A DNA stretch of 12,614 nt from NCBI GenBank assembly GCA_964518335.1, contig CAZFDT010000115.1:1-12614 (forward strand). Direction: 5' to 3'. Source of the DNA: CAZFDT01 sp964518335. GTDB lineage: Bacteria; Planctomycetota; Phycisphaerae; Phycisphaerales; Phycisphaeraceae. The translations under genes and the position numbers were made by a program. The notes beneath the pieces were generated by a model that saw nothing but the letters and a program-made list of their open reading frames with translations, did not search any database and had not been told where the DNA came from. Positions 5,307-12,573 of the stretch are shown piece after piece. Each line of letters opens with the position of its first letter. Within the stretch, counting starts at the first letter, position 1.

Positions 5307-5981
5307 CTACTCCTTGGCGGATGGGTTGTTCGAGTAGGCCTGCTCGCCGAGCGTGCCGTGCTTGAGTTCGCCGCCGGGCGCCACCTGCTCGTACTGATCC
5401 TTGCCGACGAGGCGGTAGCTGGTCACGGCCTTGAAGTCCGACACGTTGCGCACCGCGCAGATGTTCCGCCACACCCGCTCGACGCTGAAGAAGCCCTCGA
5501 GGAGGAACTTGTTCGCCACGTTGCTGAGGATGCCCCCGATGTCGATGGTGCTGAATCCCGCCTCGATACTTCCGGGGGGATGGAAGGCGCACTGCAGCAC
5601 CTTCCGGGGGTCGCGGAAGTTGCGGCCGGTGTAGCCGTTGGCCCAGGCGGCCTCCAGCAAGAGTTCCTGCAGGCCAATGCCGCCGCGGAAGCGCTTCTGC
5701 GCGGTGTCGAGCGTCTGCTCGTCGTAGAGCGCTTCGGGTTTGGCCAGGCCGGCGGTGAGCATGCACGCGGCTTCGAGGACGACCGATCCGGCCTCGCCCA
5801 TGAGGTGGGCGTCGCTGGTGCGATTCATGATCTGGGGCGCACCGCTGCCGTTGAGCCGCGGCCGCGAAGCCCGCAGGACTTCCAGTTCGGTGCGTTCCGG
5901 GGTCCAGCCTTCGGTGATGGCCTTGGGGCCGGGGATGGGGAGGTCTGCAATTTCTGCCTGCCAAGTCTTGAGGGCGAGGGC
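5307..5981 (-). pseudogene. Phage major capsid protein gene remnant, broken at both ends
   Basis: The frame is open from 5981 to the TAG at 5307-5309, about 224 codons, yet the first ATG (5828) lies inside clear capsid sequence. The reading KTWQAEIADLPIPGPKAITE, GWTPERTELEVLRASRPR and GAPQI precedes MNRTSDAHLMGEAG in the same frame. After a TGA at 5982-5984 upstream, the match is lost. Inside are stretches I recall from prohead protease/major capsid fusion proteins of tailed phages, such as GYTGRNFRDPRKVLQ, STIDIGGILSNVANKF, LVGKDQYEQVAPGGELKHG. It stops at YSNNPSAKE, where intact relatives continue into the rest of the capsid fold. Both ends are therefore missing and the product cannot form a shell. 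The last residues may come from a different gene joined by deletion. Specific family assignment is from memory. Confidence 0.75.
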
Positions 5982-6043
5982 TCAGGGGTCGACACAGGCG
6001 ACGACGATACGCGCATCGCCCCGCCGCCGCGTCACGATCTACA

Positions 6044-7096
6044 TCAGATTTGAACGCATCTGACGCGAGACAGTTCACCCAGATCAGATCGCTCAAGACA
6101 TTCGTTGAATACGATCCATCGTCCGTCAGGGCTGAATGCAGGATGCGGATGACAGTGCTGCTTGGCACCCAAGTGACTTCGAGCGACGAACCTCCGCTCT
6201 CCGGATTGCATGTCAATCAGCAGAATATCACTGACACCTCCATGGCCCTCCCATCCACATCCGGGAGCATCGAATGGGCCGGTTGTATCCACCACAGCAA
6301 ATCGGCCGTCCCTGCTCACATTGCAGTGCCAATCACGATTGGCTTCACTGATCAAGCGAGGCTCATGGTAAGGCGACAATTTCCACACACCGCGCGGGCC
6401 ATGCGGACTCACACCGTAGGCAATTGCCAAAGCGGCACGTTCATGGAAGCACCAGCGTTCATGGCCGACGCAAAGGCGGTTGCCGTGAGAGTCGGGCTTC
6501 TGATCGAAGATACATCGTGCCTCGGGCGCTTCTTGCGCATGCCACGCATAGATGCGGTCATTGATCGTTTCGGTGGGGCCTTCGTGACACAGGCCGATCC
6601 AGGAGGGATCGAACGGTGACAGGTGGAAGTGATTTGCGAACCAGTTCCACTGGGCCTGACCTAACACTGTGCCGTTGCGGGCATCGAGCAAACGGAAGCC
6701 ATGTGCGTTTCCGTCCATGTAGGCAAGAAGTGCGGTGCTTCCATCGGCAGAAACCGAGGGGAGAACATGGGTATGGGTGCCCTCACCTACCCGCATCAGT
6801 TCGTGCCGGACCATTGGCGATCGGTCGAGGTCTACCATGACCAGCGACGTCTGAGTGGTATAGAAAAGAGAATCGCCTTCAAGCGGCAGATCGAACCATA
6901 GATATTCCAGGTGATCGTCAATCCGAAGGAGCGGGCGCTCTGTACCGCGGTCCAGATCGAATTCGATCACCAGGGTGTGATCCGGGTGCGCCTCATTGAT
7001 GAGGACGCGATTGCCTGAAGTACGAAAGCCGTTGCAGTGAGGATATGTGATATATCTGCTGCCGGTCAGAGGCAATGGCTTACTGTGTGGATGCAT
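6044..7096 (-). CDS. Oligogalacturonate lyase-like beta-propeller (PL22 type)
   Basis: A cytoplasmic-looking enzyme of 350 aa, near the size of PL22 oligogalacturonide lyases, which cleave unsaturated or saturated di- and oligogalacturonates by beta-elimination. Numbered from the TTG at 7117 (357 aa), the catalytic histidine corresponds to H219 in GHERWCFHE. The metal (Mn) ligands correspond to H264 in DWHCNVS and to Q320, H323 and H325 in AKQHCHPHPAFSPDGRW. The spacings agree with the Yersinia enzyme's H242, H287, Q350, H353 and H355 as I remember them. Propeller-blade repeats (SADGS, SPDGRWIVFNE) run through the protein and no signal peptide is seen. ATG 7096 is preferred, since the family start (LTGSRYITYPHCNGFRTSG) follows closely; the TTG is an alternative. 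It is the last gene of the regulator-led run, 45 bases after the glycosidase gene. Confidence 0.8.
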   Translation of the reverse strand: MHPHSKPLPLTGSRYITYPHCNGFRTSGNRVLINEAHPDHTLVIEFDLDRGTERPLLRIDDHLEYLWFDLPLEGDSLFYTTQTSLVMVDLDRSPMVRHELMRVGEGTHTHVLPSVSADGSTALLAYMDGNAHGFRLLDARNGTVLGQAQWNWFANHFHLSPFDPSWIGLCHEGPTETINDRIYAWHAQEAPEARCIFDQKPDSHGNRLCVGHERWCFHERAALAIAYGVSPHGPRGVWKLSPYHEPRLISEANRDWHCNVSRDGRFAVVDTTGPFDAPGCGWEGHGGVSDILLIDMQSGERRFVARSHLGAKQHCHPHPAFSPDGRWIVFNECLERSDLGELSRVRCVQI

Positions 7097-7141
7097 AGCC
7101 TTTCTGCCAATCGCCAATCAATGCAAAGCGCGAAGAAGCCA

Positions 7142-9130
7142 TCAACGCTTTTCGCCACGGAACGCCGAGCGCATCTCACACCGATACACGGCGACGCCGT
7201 AGGGCGGCAAGTCCAGGCCGATCGTGTTGCTCTCCATATTTCTGTCACTGATCGGTAGTGTTCCATAGACAGGCTGGATTTCCCCGATGCCCTCAGGCAA
7301 CCTGCAGCGCATCTGCTCCATGCTTTCTCCCGTGGTGTTAACCAGAACGATGATAGCCTCCTGATTACGCTGCCACACACGCCCTACAAACCCCTTTCGG
7401 TCGGACGGTACCTCTGAGACCTGACCGTCCAGGATAGCGGGGGATATCTCAAGCAACTCAGCGTTCAATTCGCCAATCCGGTCCCAGAGTTTGCTTTCGG
7501 GCAAATACCAATACTTTCGGTCGGGATTGCCCGACATCCCCTGATCGAGTGGCTCGTGCGCCCAATAGGAAAAGTAGAACACCCCCTTGGCACCGGCGGC
7601 AAGCCCGGCATAGGTGTTGGCTCGCAATTGTTCGTAGGTTGGCTCGAACCCATGCCAACGGTTAATGGAGGAAGTAAAGAGTTGTGGCACGATGAATACG
7701 CTGCTGCGTGGATCGTCTGCGTTCAGCAGCGATGCGGCGTTCCGAACTGCGGGTATCACCTCTTCCAGTGTTGATGTCGGCCCCCCGATCGGGTACGGGT
7801 CCGGCAGGGCGATATCGATGAAACGGTCCCCTGAAAAACCCACCGATTCATTGTTGATAGCGGTCATCACCGGGTGATAAGGGTCGAGTTCGCGGTAGCG
7901 AAGATAGGCAGCCTTTAGCTGCTTCGACTGCGAAGGGAGCGGCTCATCGGCATAATAGTAACCAAGCAAGGCAGGGTGATCGCGCAACGTCGGGATCGAG
8001 TCAAAATCGAGGTTCGTCTCGGCCACCACCATCAGTTGATGGCGATGCGCCTCATCGAGATAGTCGATCGGCGGGGGTTGCCAACTGTAATGCACGGTAT
8101 TGAATCCACGATCGGCCAGATCTCTGAGCATGGCACCGCGGGACATGTCGATTGGTGCATCCGCTTCCTTCAGCCTTTTTAGAATCAGGTCGTCGCTGCG
8201 GAAGAGAGCGATCGGGAAAAACGGCTCACCATTTCTGATTATAGTGTTGTCACGGATCAGCACGCTCGACGCCTTGGGCGCAATGATCTTCAGCTTCCAT
8301 TCCTGCTCCCATCCCAGTTGCTCGCATCGACCGCGCAGTGAGTATTCGCCCTCCGCGAGATCGCTGACCGGAACCTGCAGGCGCCGCGTCCCTGACACAT
8401 CGAACGCCTCCGATCGCAACACGCGGCCAGACTGCTCGATTTGGAGGTCAAGAGTCACCTCGCCGCCGGCTTCGACTTCCAGAATAACAGGCTCAATCGC
8501 GCCATCGGCCACGAGCCACGGAGCGGCGGGCGAAACCATGCGAACCGCCAACGGCGGCAAGGGCAGCGACTCAATCACGAGATCGTCAATGGCAAAGGTC
8601 GCCCCAGCCTCAACCTTCCTCTCAATCAGGATCTCAAAGACTGCCTGTGGCGGCAGGCCCCTCACGTCGTAGTCGAGGGAACACGAATGCCATTCACCAT
8701 CACGCTTGAGAACCGGGCGATGTTTGATCGCCGGGTTCCCCGCGCCGGGCTCGCTGGAAACAATAAACAACGGTGCCATCTCGCCCTCCGCACGGTATTC
8801 AAATCGCACACGTATTGGACGATCAACAGCGCGGCCCAGTTCGAGTGGCACATAGAACGTATCCAGCGCCTGACCTGTAGCTGGCGAACGAAGAACTAGT
8901 GCCTGCCGATCGCCCACCTGTGCGATGGCTCCCACCACCTCAACTTTTGCAGTCCCCTGAAAGTGAGTATGCCCCCAATTCGCGGGGAGTCGGCTGCCCC
9001 CGTCATCGCTCAACTCAAACGCCTCGCGCATGAGCGGTCCGTCGGCTCTTACCATCTTGGGCAGACCTTTTGAGCAGGCAACGCAGGCAAACGTCAACAT
9101 CAGCGTCAGCGTCAGGTATCGAAGCGCCAT
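7142..9130 (-). CDS. Lipoprotein glycoside-hydrolase-like protein with TIM barrel
   Basis: ATG 9130 has AGGA about 9 bases upstream, giving 662 aa; an upstream start at 9217 would run into the previous gene. The N-terminus is a signal ending in ACVACSKG, probably a lipidation site. Then come a jelly-roll, CBM-like domain (about 31-186, ending AIDDLVIESLPLPP), an Ig-like beta domain (about 200-286), a TIM barrel (about 300-565) and a C-terminal beta sandwich (about 570-655, IIVLVNTTG, PPYGVAVYRCEM). In the barrel, GYYYADEP (E396) fits a clan GH-A acid/base glutamate after strand 4, and YFSYWAHEP (E526) is a candidate nucleophile region. I cannot name the GH family; GH42- or GH5-like enzymes are the nearest in style. 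It lies 46 bases after the pseudopilin gene and before the uronide lyase, so a role on pectin side chains or similar glycans is likely. Confidence 0.65.
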   Translation of the reverse strand: MALRYLTLTLMLTFACVACSKGLPKMVRADGPLMREAFELSDDGGSRLPANWGHTHFQGTAKVEVVGAIAQVGDRQALVLRSPATGQALDTFYVPLELGRAVDRPIRVRFEYRAEGEMAPLFIVSSEPGAGNPAIKHRPVLKRDGEWHSCSLDYDVRGLPPQAVFEILIERKVEAGATFAIDDLVIESLPLPPLAVRMVSPAAPWLVADGAIEPVILEVEAGGEVTLDLQIEQSGRVLRSEAFDVSGTRRLQVPVSDLAEGEYSLRGRCEQLGWEQEWKLKIIAPKASSVLIRDNTIIRNGEPFFPIALFRSDDLILKRLKEADAPIDMSRGAMLRDLADRGFNTVHYSWQPPPIDYLDEAHRHQLMVVAETNLDFDSIPTLRDHPALLGYYYADEPLPSQSKQLKAAYLRYRELDPYHPVMTAINNESVGFSGDRFIDIALPDPYPIGGPTSTLEEVIPAVRNAASLLNADDPRSSVFIVPQLFTSSINRWHGFEPTYEQLRANTYAGLAAGAKGVFYFSYWAHEPLDQGMSGNPDRKYWYLPESKLWDRIGELNAELLEISPAILDGQVSEVPSDRKGFVGRVWQRNQEAIIVLVNTTGESMEQMRCRLPEGIGEIQPVYGTLPISDRNMESNTIGLDLPPYGVAVYRCEMRSAFRGEKR

Positions 9131-9176
9131 GGACAGCTTTCCTGATTGGTAACTTGGATTGGGCGACAGAACTTCG

Positions 9177-9869
9177 CTAATTGCTGACGTATGTGCCGTC
9201 GGCTTTGAACCAGGCAATGATGCCGTCGTTCATCAATCTGTCGTCCGTTGAACCTGACGCATGTCCGTCAAGAAAGAACACCGATGCCGTTCCCAGATGC
9301 CTCAAATGGACGGCAGAGGGTTCCAGACTGATCCATCCGTTTCCATAGAACTGACAACTCGCACGGTTGAGTTCAACCCGCACCGCATCTGCAAACAACA
9401 CATGATTCGACGCCTTGGGCAGATTCGTGGTCCGCTTTCCCGAATGGTTCGCGTGAAATCCGAATACCTCGTACATGCGATTGGGCGAGGTGGCCGCATG
9501 GATAAAGCGCATCTCCGGACACTCGGCGATCTGGTAGTTCTGGATGTACCCTTCCGCCATCAGCACCCATGCCCATGTGTACGTCGTCAAGCCCTTGACG
9601 TTGGGGCTGCCCGGTGGGTAATAGCCGTGCGGCAGATAGTCTTTGTGGTCACCGAGATAGAGGTTCATGACCAGGCCTGTCTGCCGAATGCTGCTCAGGC
9701 ATTGTGTCTGCCGCGCCGCCTCCTTCGCTTTGCCCAGTGCCGGCAGCAGGATCGCGATGAGCAGCGCAATGATGCTGATAACCACCAGCAGTTCGATGAG
9801 CGTAAATGCACATCGATACTGAGCCGTCGCGTCGGCGATCCGCAACTTGCTGTGACATTCACACGGCAT
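9177..9869 (-). CDS. Type II pseudopilin-like protein with H-X9-DG-type C-terminus
   Basis: ATG 9869 has GGAG 8 bases upstream; product 230 aa. A 21-residue leader ends at A21, followed by FTLIELLVVISIIALLIAIL, the prepilin N-methylation motif with the conserved glutamate E26 (position +5); Ala rather than Gly at -1 is slightly unusual. The C-terminal domain carries HLRHLGTASVFFLDGHAS, matching the histidine-spacer-DGH signature of the large prepilin families of planctomycetes and Lentisphaerae. In those bacteria such proteins occur in very many copies, often beside carbohydrate-active genes and secreted proteins; their role is unproven, with surface fibre or secretion-system assembly as suggestions. 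Here it sits between the LamG protein (88 bases upstream) and the glycosidase. No prepilin peptidase is nearby, so processing must use one encoded elsewhere. Confidence 0.85.
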   Translation of the reverse strand: MPCECHSKLRIADATAQYRCAFTLIELLVVISIIALLIAILLPALGKAKEAARQTQCLSSIRQTGLVMNLYLGDHKDYLPHGYYPPGSPNVKGLTTYTWAWVLMAEGYIQNYQIAECPEMRFIHAATSPNRMYEVFGFHANHSGKRTTNLPKASNHVLFADAVRVELNRASCQFYGNGWISLEPSAVHLRHLGTASVFFLDGHASGSTDDRLMNDGIIAWFKADGTYVSN

Positions 9870-9957
9870 CTGGAATTCTCCGACAGAGGTTCGTGGATTG
9901 GCAAGAGCTATGCCAATGAACCGCCGACTATCGCGGGGCAAGTCCACACCCATCGCT

Positions 9958-10992
9958 TCAGCGGCGGCCGCTGTTGCGACGGCAACTGACCAACAGCGAT
10001 CCGCAACCGAAAAGCAGCAGGCTTGCTGGCTCGGGGATCACTTGGACACCGTTGCCTGACGCATCCAACACGATGAAGGCATTCGCGTTGGCGATTGAAC
10101 CGCCGATGGTACCTACGCCGCCGGACAAGCCGGTCTGATACGTCCAATCGTAGCCGCCCGCCGTGCCCGTGCCCTGACTATCGAATGCCGCCAGCACCGC
10201 TGCGATCCCCCCGTCAGCCAGGTCAATCCCCGTGAAATAGCCCAAGCCGTGAATCAGGGCGATTTCCTTGTGGCTGGTCAGGCTGTTCCAGATGCCGAGT
10301 TCGTCCATCGCGCCGCCAATGTCAAGATTCAGATTCGCATCCAGTGCGTGCGTTCCCACGCGACCGTTTGTAAACGCGAGCGTCGATCCGACATTGACAT
10401 TTGTTGCATTGGCGTCGAACTTTCCGTCCACATAGACGGTGGCGGTTCCGGCCGAGGAGTTGTACGTCACCGCGACGTGATGCCAGGTGTCATCGAAGAT
10501 GTCGGTGGTTCCAGTGGCACGCACAAATTTGGAACCATCAGACTGACGCACAAAGAGGCGCGGGGTGCCATCGTTAAGTTCGATGCTGAGAGAGGTGCTA
10601 TTGCCAGTGTTGAACATATGCACCGGCAACCTGTTTGCAGCCACCTTTTGACTCGCCGGGGCCTTGTACCAGAAGGCCACCGTGGTTCCCGTGTTCGAGC
10701 CAGTCAAGGAAAAGTCGCCGACGCTCGTCAGGTTGAAGTAGCCATCGGAGGCATTCTGCGTTCCAAAATCCGCAGCGCCGGCACCAATTATCTCTGACGT
10801 AGCGGCGTTCAAGCCCGACACTGTCCCTCCACCATTGTTGGTTCCCACGTTGTCGAACGCAAGATCACTAACCGGCGTTGCGTCATCAAACGTCCAGTGT
10901 GCGACCAGTGCGGCGCGAGCTGGTGAGACAACGGCCAAGGACAAGCCCAGGGCCAATGCGGAGCCAACAGTTCGTGTAAGGATCGTTTTCAT
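9958..10992 (-). CDS. Secreted LamG-like PEP-CTERM protein
   Basis: A 344-aa exported protein. The signal peptide ends SPARA|ALVAHW (cleavage near residue 28). A concanavalin-like LamG-3 domain fills about 29-240; ALVAHWTFDD, DDTWHHVAVTYNSSAGTATV with VDGKFDA, and GGAMDELGIWN are the usual landmarks. The C-terminus carries PEP at 320-322, a hydrophobic helix SLLLFGCGSLLV and an RR-rich tail, the signal for exosortase-type sorting. The protein likely sits at the cell surface or in extracellular matrix and binds glycan; enzymatic residues are not seen. AAGGAGAAGG lies just upstream of the ATG at 10992, and that ATG overlaps the regulator's TGA (ATGA), so the two genes are translationally coupled. 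No exosortase gene lies in the window. Confidence 0.85.
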   Translation of the reverse strand: MKTILTRTVGSALALGLSLAVVSPARAALVAHWTFDDATPVSDLAFDNVGTNNGGGTVSGLNAATSEIIGAGAADFGTQNASDGYFNLTSVGDFSLTGSNTGTTVAFWYKAPASQKVAANRLPVHMFNTGNSTSLSIELNDGTPRLFVRQSDGSKFVRATGTTDIFDDTWHHVAVTYNSSAGTATVYVDGKFDANATNVNVGSTLAFTNGRVGTHALDANLNLDIGGAMDELGIWNSLTSHKEIALIHGLGYFTGIDLADGGIAAVLAAFDSQGTGTAGGYDWTYQTGLSGGVGTIGGSIANANAFIVLDASGNGVQVIPEPASLLLFGCGSLLVSCRRNSGRR

Positions 10993-12221
10993 ATAGACAC
11001 CTTCTCCTTCGATGTGTTGGGGGCCAACTGACGCCCCTCCTTTGTTGCACCACCGGGATATGCGGTCATCGACACACGTCGACGTTTACTCCGCAGCGAT
11101 GGCGTATCTGCCAAATGGGTGGCCGGGGATCGCGTTGCACCTTGAGTAGATTCGCGCGCACGCAACTCCGGTGCCAGAACAATCTGCGTGGTTCCGGAAT
11201 CGACCCCGTTAATCAGGTGAGACAGCAACTCCATCGCGCGATGTGCGATGTCCACATCGGACTGAAGAACGGTTGTCAGACTCGGCATGAGCAGACTTGC
11301 ATAGGGAGCATCGTCGAAACCCGCAACTGCAAGGTCGCCCGGGATACTCAGCCCGCGTTGCCGGCAGACGTCGTAAACCGCCCGCGCGAATCCGTCGTTT
11401 TCAGCGAATACAGCCGAGGCTTTGCTCCGTTCCCGTGTGAGGAATTGGGCAACTCTGGCGCGAGCGACGTCCATGTCATAGTTGACATCCCCTACGATGT
11501 ATATGTTCGCGGGCAATCCGGCTTCTTCGAGTGCTTTGCGATACCCCTTCTCGCGATCGTCGGCCGAACTGGATGCAACGCCGCGCAGGTATGTGATGCG
11601 CTTATGACCGATGTCGATCATGTGCCGCGTCACCGCATAGCCTCCCTGCACGTTATCCACGATGACGTATGGCGTAGTCAGCATCGGCAGATAGCGGTCA
11701 AACAGAACAAACGGAACTTTGGAGGCGAGCAAGTTGGCACAGCTCACCAAAGTCTCTGAGGAATCGCCGGTGACTGGTGAGATGAGAATCCCCGAGACAT
11801 TGCGTTCTACCAGCAAGCGAATGGACTCAGATTCACCTTTAGGGGTATTGCCAGACTGCTTGACGACGAGGGAGTAGCCATGACGACGCGATGCGCGCTC
11901 GAGGGCGGCCAGTACTCGACCGTTGTGATAGTCTGCCGCAGACGGGATGACCACGCCCAGTAACCGGTCCGTCTTTGACGACGGCTTCTTCGCCGGTGTT
12001 GGCGCGACAAACGATCCGACACCGTGACGTTTGATGATCAGACCTTCTTTGACCAGTTCCAGCAAAGACCGCCTGACCGTGATGGGGCTTGTCTGCCATG
12101 TCTCACACAGCTCTCGTTCCGAGCTAAGGCCGACATGGGCCGGAAGCTGGCCGCTTCGAATCTGGGAAGCGATAGCTTCAGCGATCTGGCGGTACTTGGG
12201 CGGATTGGGGGAAGCGGTCAC
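10989..12221 (-). CDS. GntR-LacI hybrid transcriptional regulator (AraR-like)
   Basis: A 410-aa regulator starting at GTG 12221, with AAGGA 7 bases upstream. Residues 1-73 form a GntR winged helix (KYRQIAEAIASQIRSGQLP, LSSERELCETWQTSPITVRR, then LLELVKEGLIIKRHGVGSFV). Residues 85-355 are a LacI-type sugar-binding domain (LLGVVIPSAAD, GILISPV, PFVLFDR, IVDNVQGG, DIGHKRI, AGFDD, ELRARES). Such proteins repress catabolic genes until a sugar binds. Normal relatives end soon after the ELR-RES stretch; this one runs 50 further residues of low-complexity sequence to an ATGA overlap with the LamG gene. A 17-bp palindrome in its own promoter is the probable operator, so it likely represses itself and the four genes behind it. 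The inducer would be a uronide, judging by the lyase. Confidence 0.88.
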   Translation of the reverse strand: MTASPNPPKYRQIAEAIASQIRSGQLPAHVGLSSERELCETWQTSPITVRRSLLELVKEGLIIKRHGVGSFVAPTPAKKPSSKTDRLLGVVIPSAADYHNGRVLAALERASRRHGYSLVVKQSGNTPKGESESIRLLVERNVSGILISPVTGDSSETLVSCANLLASKVPFVLFDRYLPMLTTPYVIVDNVQGGYAVTRHMIDIGHKRITYLRGVASSSADDREKGYRKALEEAGLPANIYIVGDVNYDMDVARARVAQFLTRERSKASAVFAENDGFARAVYDVCRQRGLSIPGDLAVAGFDDAPYASLLMPSLTTVLQSDVDIAHRAMELLSHLINGVDSGTTQIVLAPELRARESTQGATRSPATHLADTPSLRSKRRRVSMTAYPGGATKEGRQLAPNTSKEKVSI

Positions 12222-12244
12222 GGATCGATCCTTTGAATGTCAAC

Positions 12245-12273
12245 ATCTTATACTGAGTATAAGGTTATGTCAA
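12245..12273 (-). promoter_or_regulatory. Strong sigma-70-type promoter of the regulator-led run
   Basis: On the minus strand, TTGACA (12273-12268) is a perfect -35 box, followed after exactly 17 bases by TAAGAT (12250-12245) as -10. The start would fall near 12238, leaving about 17 bases before the GTG of the regulator. Confidence 0.7.
12247..12263. promoter_or_regulatory. 17-bp palindromic operator CTTATACT-G-AGTATAAG
   Basis: The two 8-base arms are perfect inverted copies around one G. The site fills most of the spacer between the -35 and -10 boxes and overlaps the latter, where a bound repressor would block RNA polymerase. Its size and place suit a GntR-type dimer, so autoregulation by the adjacent gene is the natural inference. 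Confidence 0.72.
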
Positions 12274-12343
12274 GGGCCCCGATAGGACCGCGATTGGCGG
12301 CTGGATAATTCGATCCAATGTTTTGTAGTGGCAGTCGTTGCCC

Positions 12344-12432
12344 AGTGACACCGCTGATGTCACCGGTGACACGATTTTGCCGCCAGGGGCCTTTTGCATC
12401 GTCACGTGAGGCTCACGTGACGATCATGTCAC
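12344..12432. repeat. GTCAC/GTGAC palindrome cluster, right
   Basis: Several GTCAC/GTGAC sites occur in under 100 bases, including the perfect palindrome TGTCACCGGTGACA (12358-12371) and the long palindrome at 12398-12424. The segment TGATGTCACCG is also present at 435-445 in the left flank, so the two clusters appear related. Confidence 0.5.
12398..12424. repeat. 27-base near-perfect palindrome with two CACGTG boxes
   Basis: ATCGTCACGTGAG (12398-12410) and CTCACGTGACGAT (12412-12424) are exact inverted arms around a single G. Each arm contains TCACGTGA, itself palindromic, so the site could bind two dimers or form a cruciform. Confidence 0.6.
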
Positions 12433-12539
12433 TGGTAAACGCTCACGGGACGGAGGTTCGATCCCGGCCGAATACTTCCGGCGGTGTCTCGGACTGTCGA
12501 AATGGCGGATTTGTAAGTGCTGTTTGCGCGGAGACTTTC

Positions 12540-12573
12540 AATCGCGGGACGGGTTTGAGCCCGTCCCGCGATT
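12540..12573. terminator. Perfect 14-bp hairpin at the start of the right repeat
   Basis: AATCGCGGGACGGG (12540-12553) pairs exactly with CCCGTCCCGCGATT (12560-12573) around TTTGAG. It ends with TTTC on the plus strand and begins after CTTTC, so it could work as a terminator in either direction, or be the structured head of the dispersed repeat. Confidence 0.55.

Noticed and set aside
5098..6216. A 372-codon minus-strand open frame, the longest in the phage region
   Set aside because: Apart from its last 66 codons, which are the small membrane protein, it is an Arg/Pro/His-rich shadow; the capsid sequence is read in another frame over the same bases.
9261..9989. A 242-codon plus-strand frame over the pseudopilin gene
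   Set aside because: It is antisense to a gene with an unmistakable prepilin signal and DGH motif; its translation is not protein-like.
12430..12480. tRNA-like stretch with GGTTCGATCC
   Set aside because: The five-base T-stem has two mismatches and no anticodon or acceptor arm can be folded around it.
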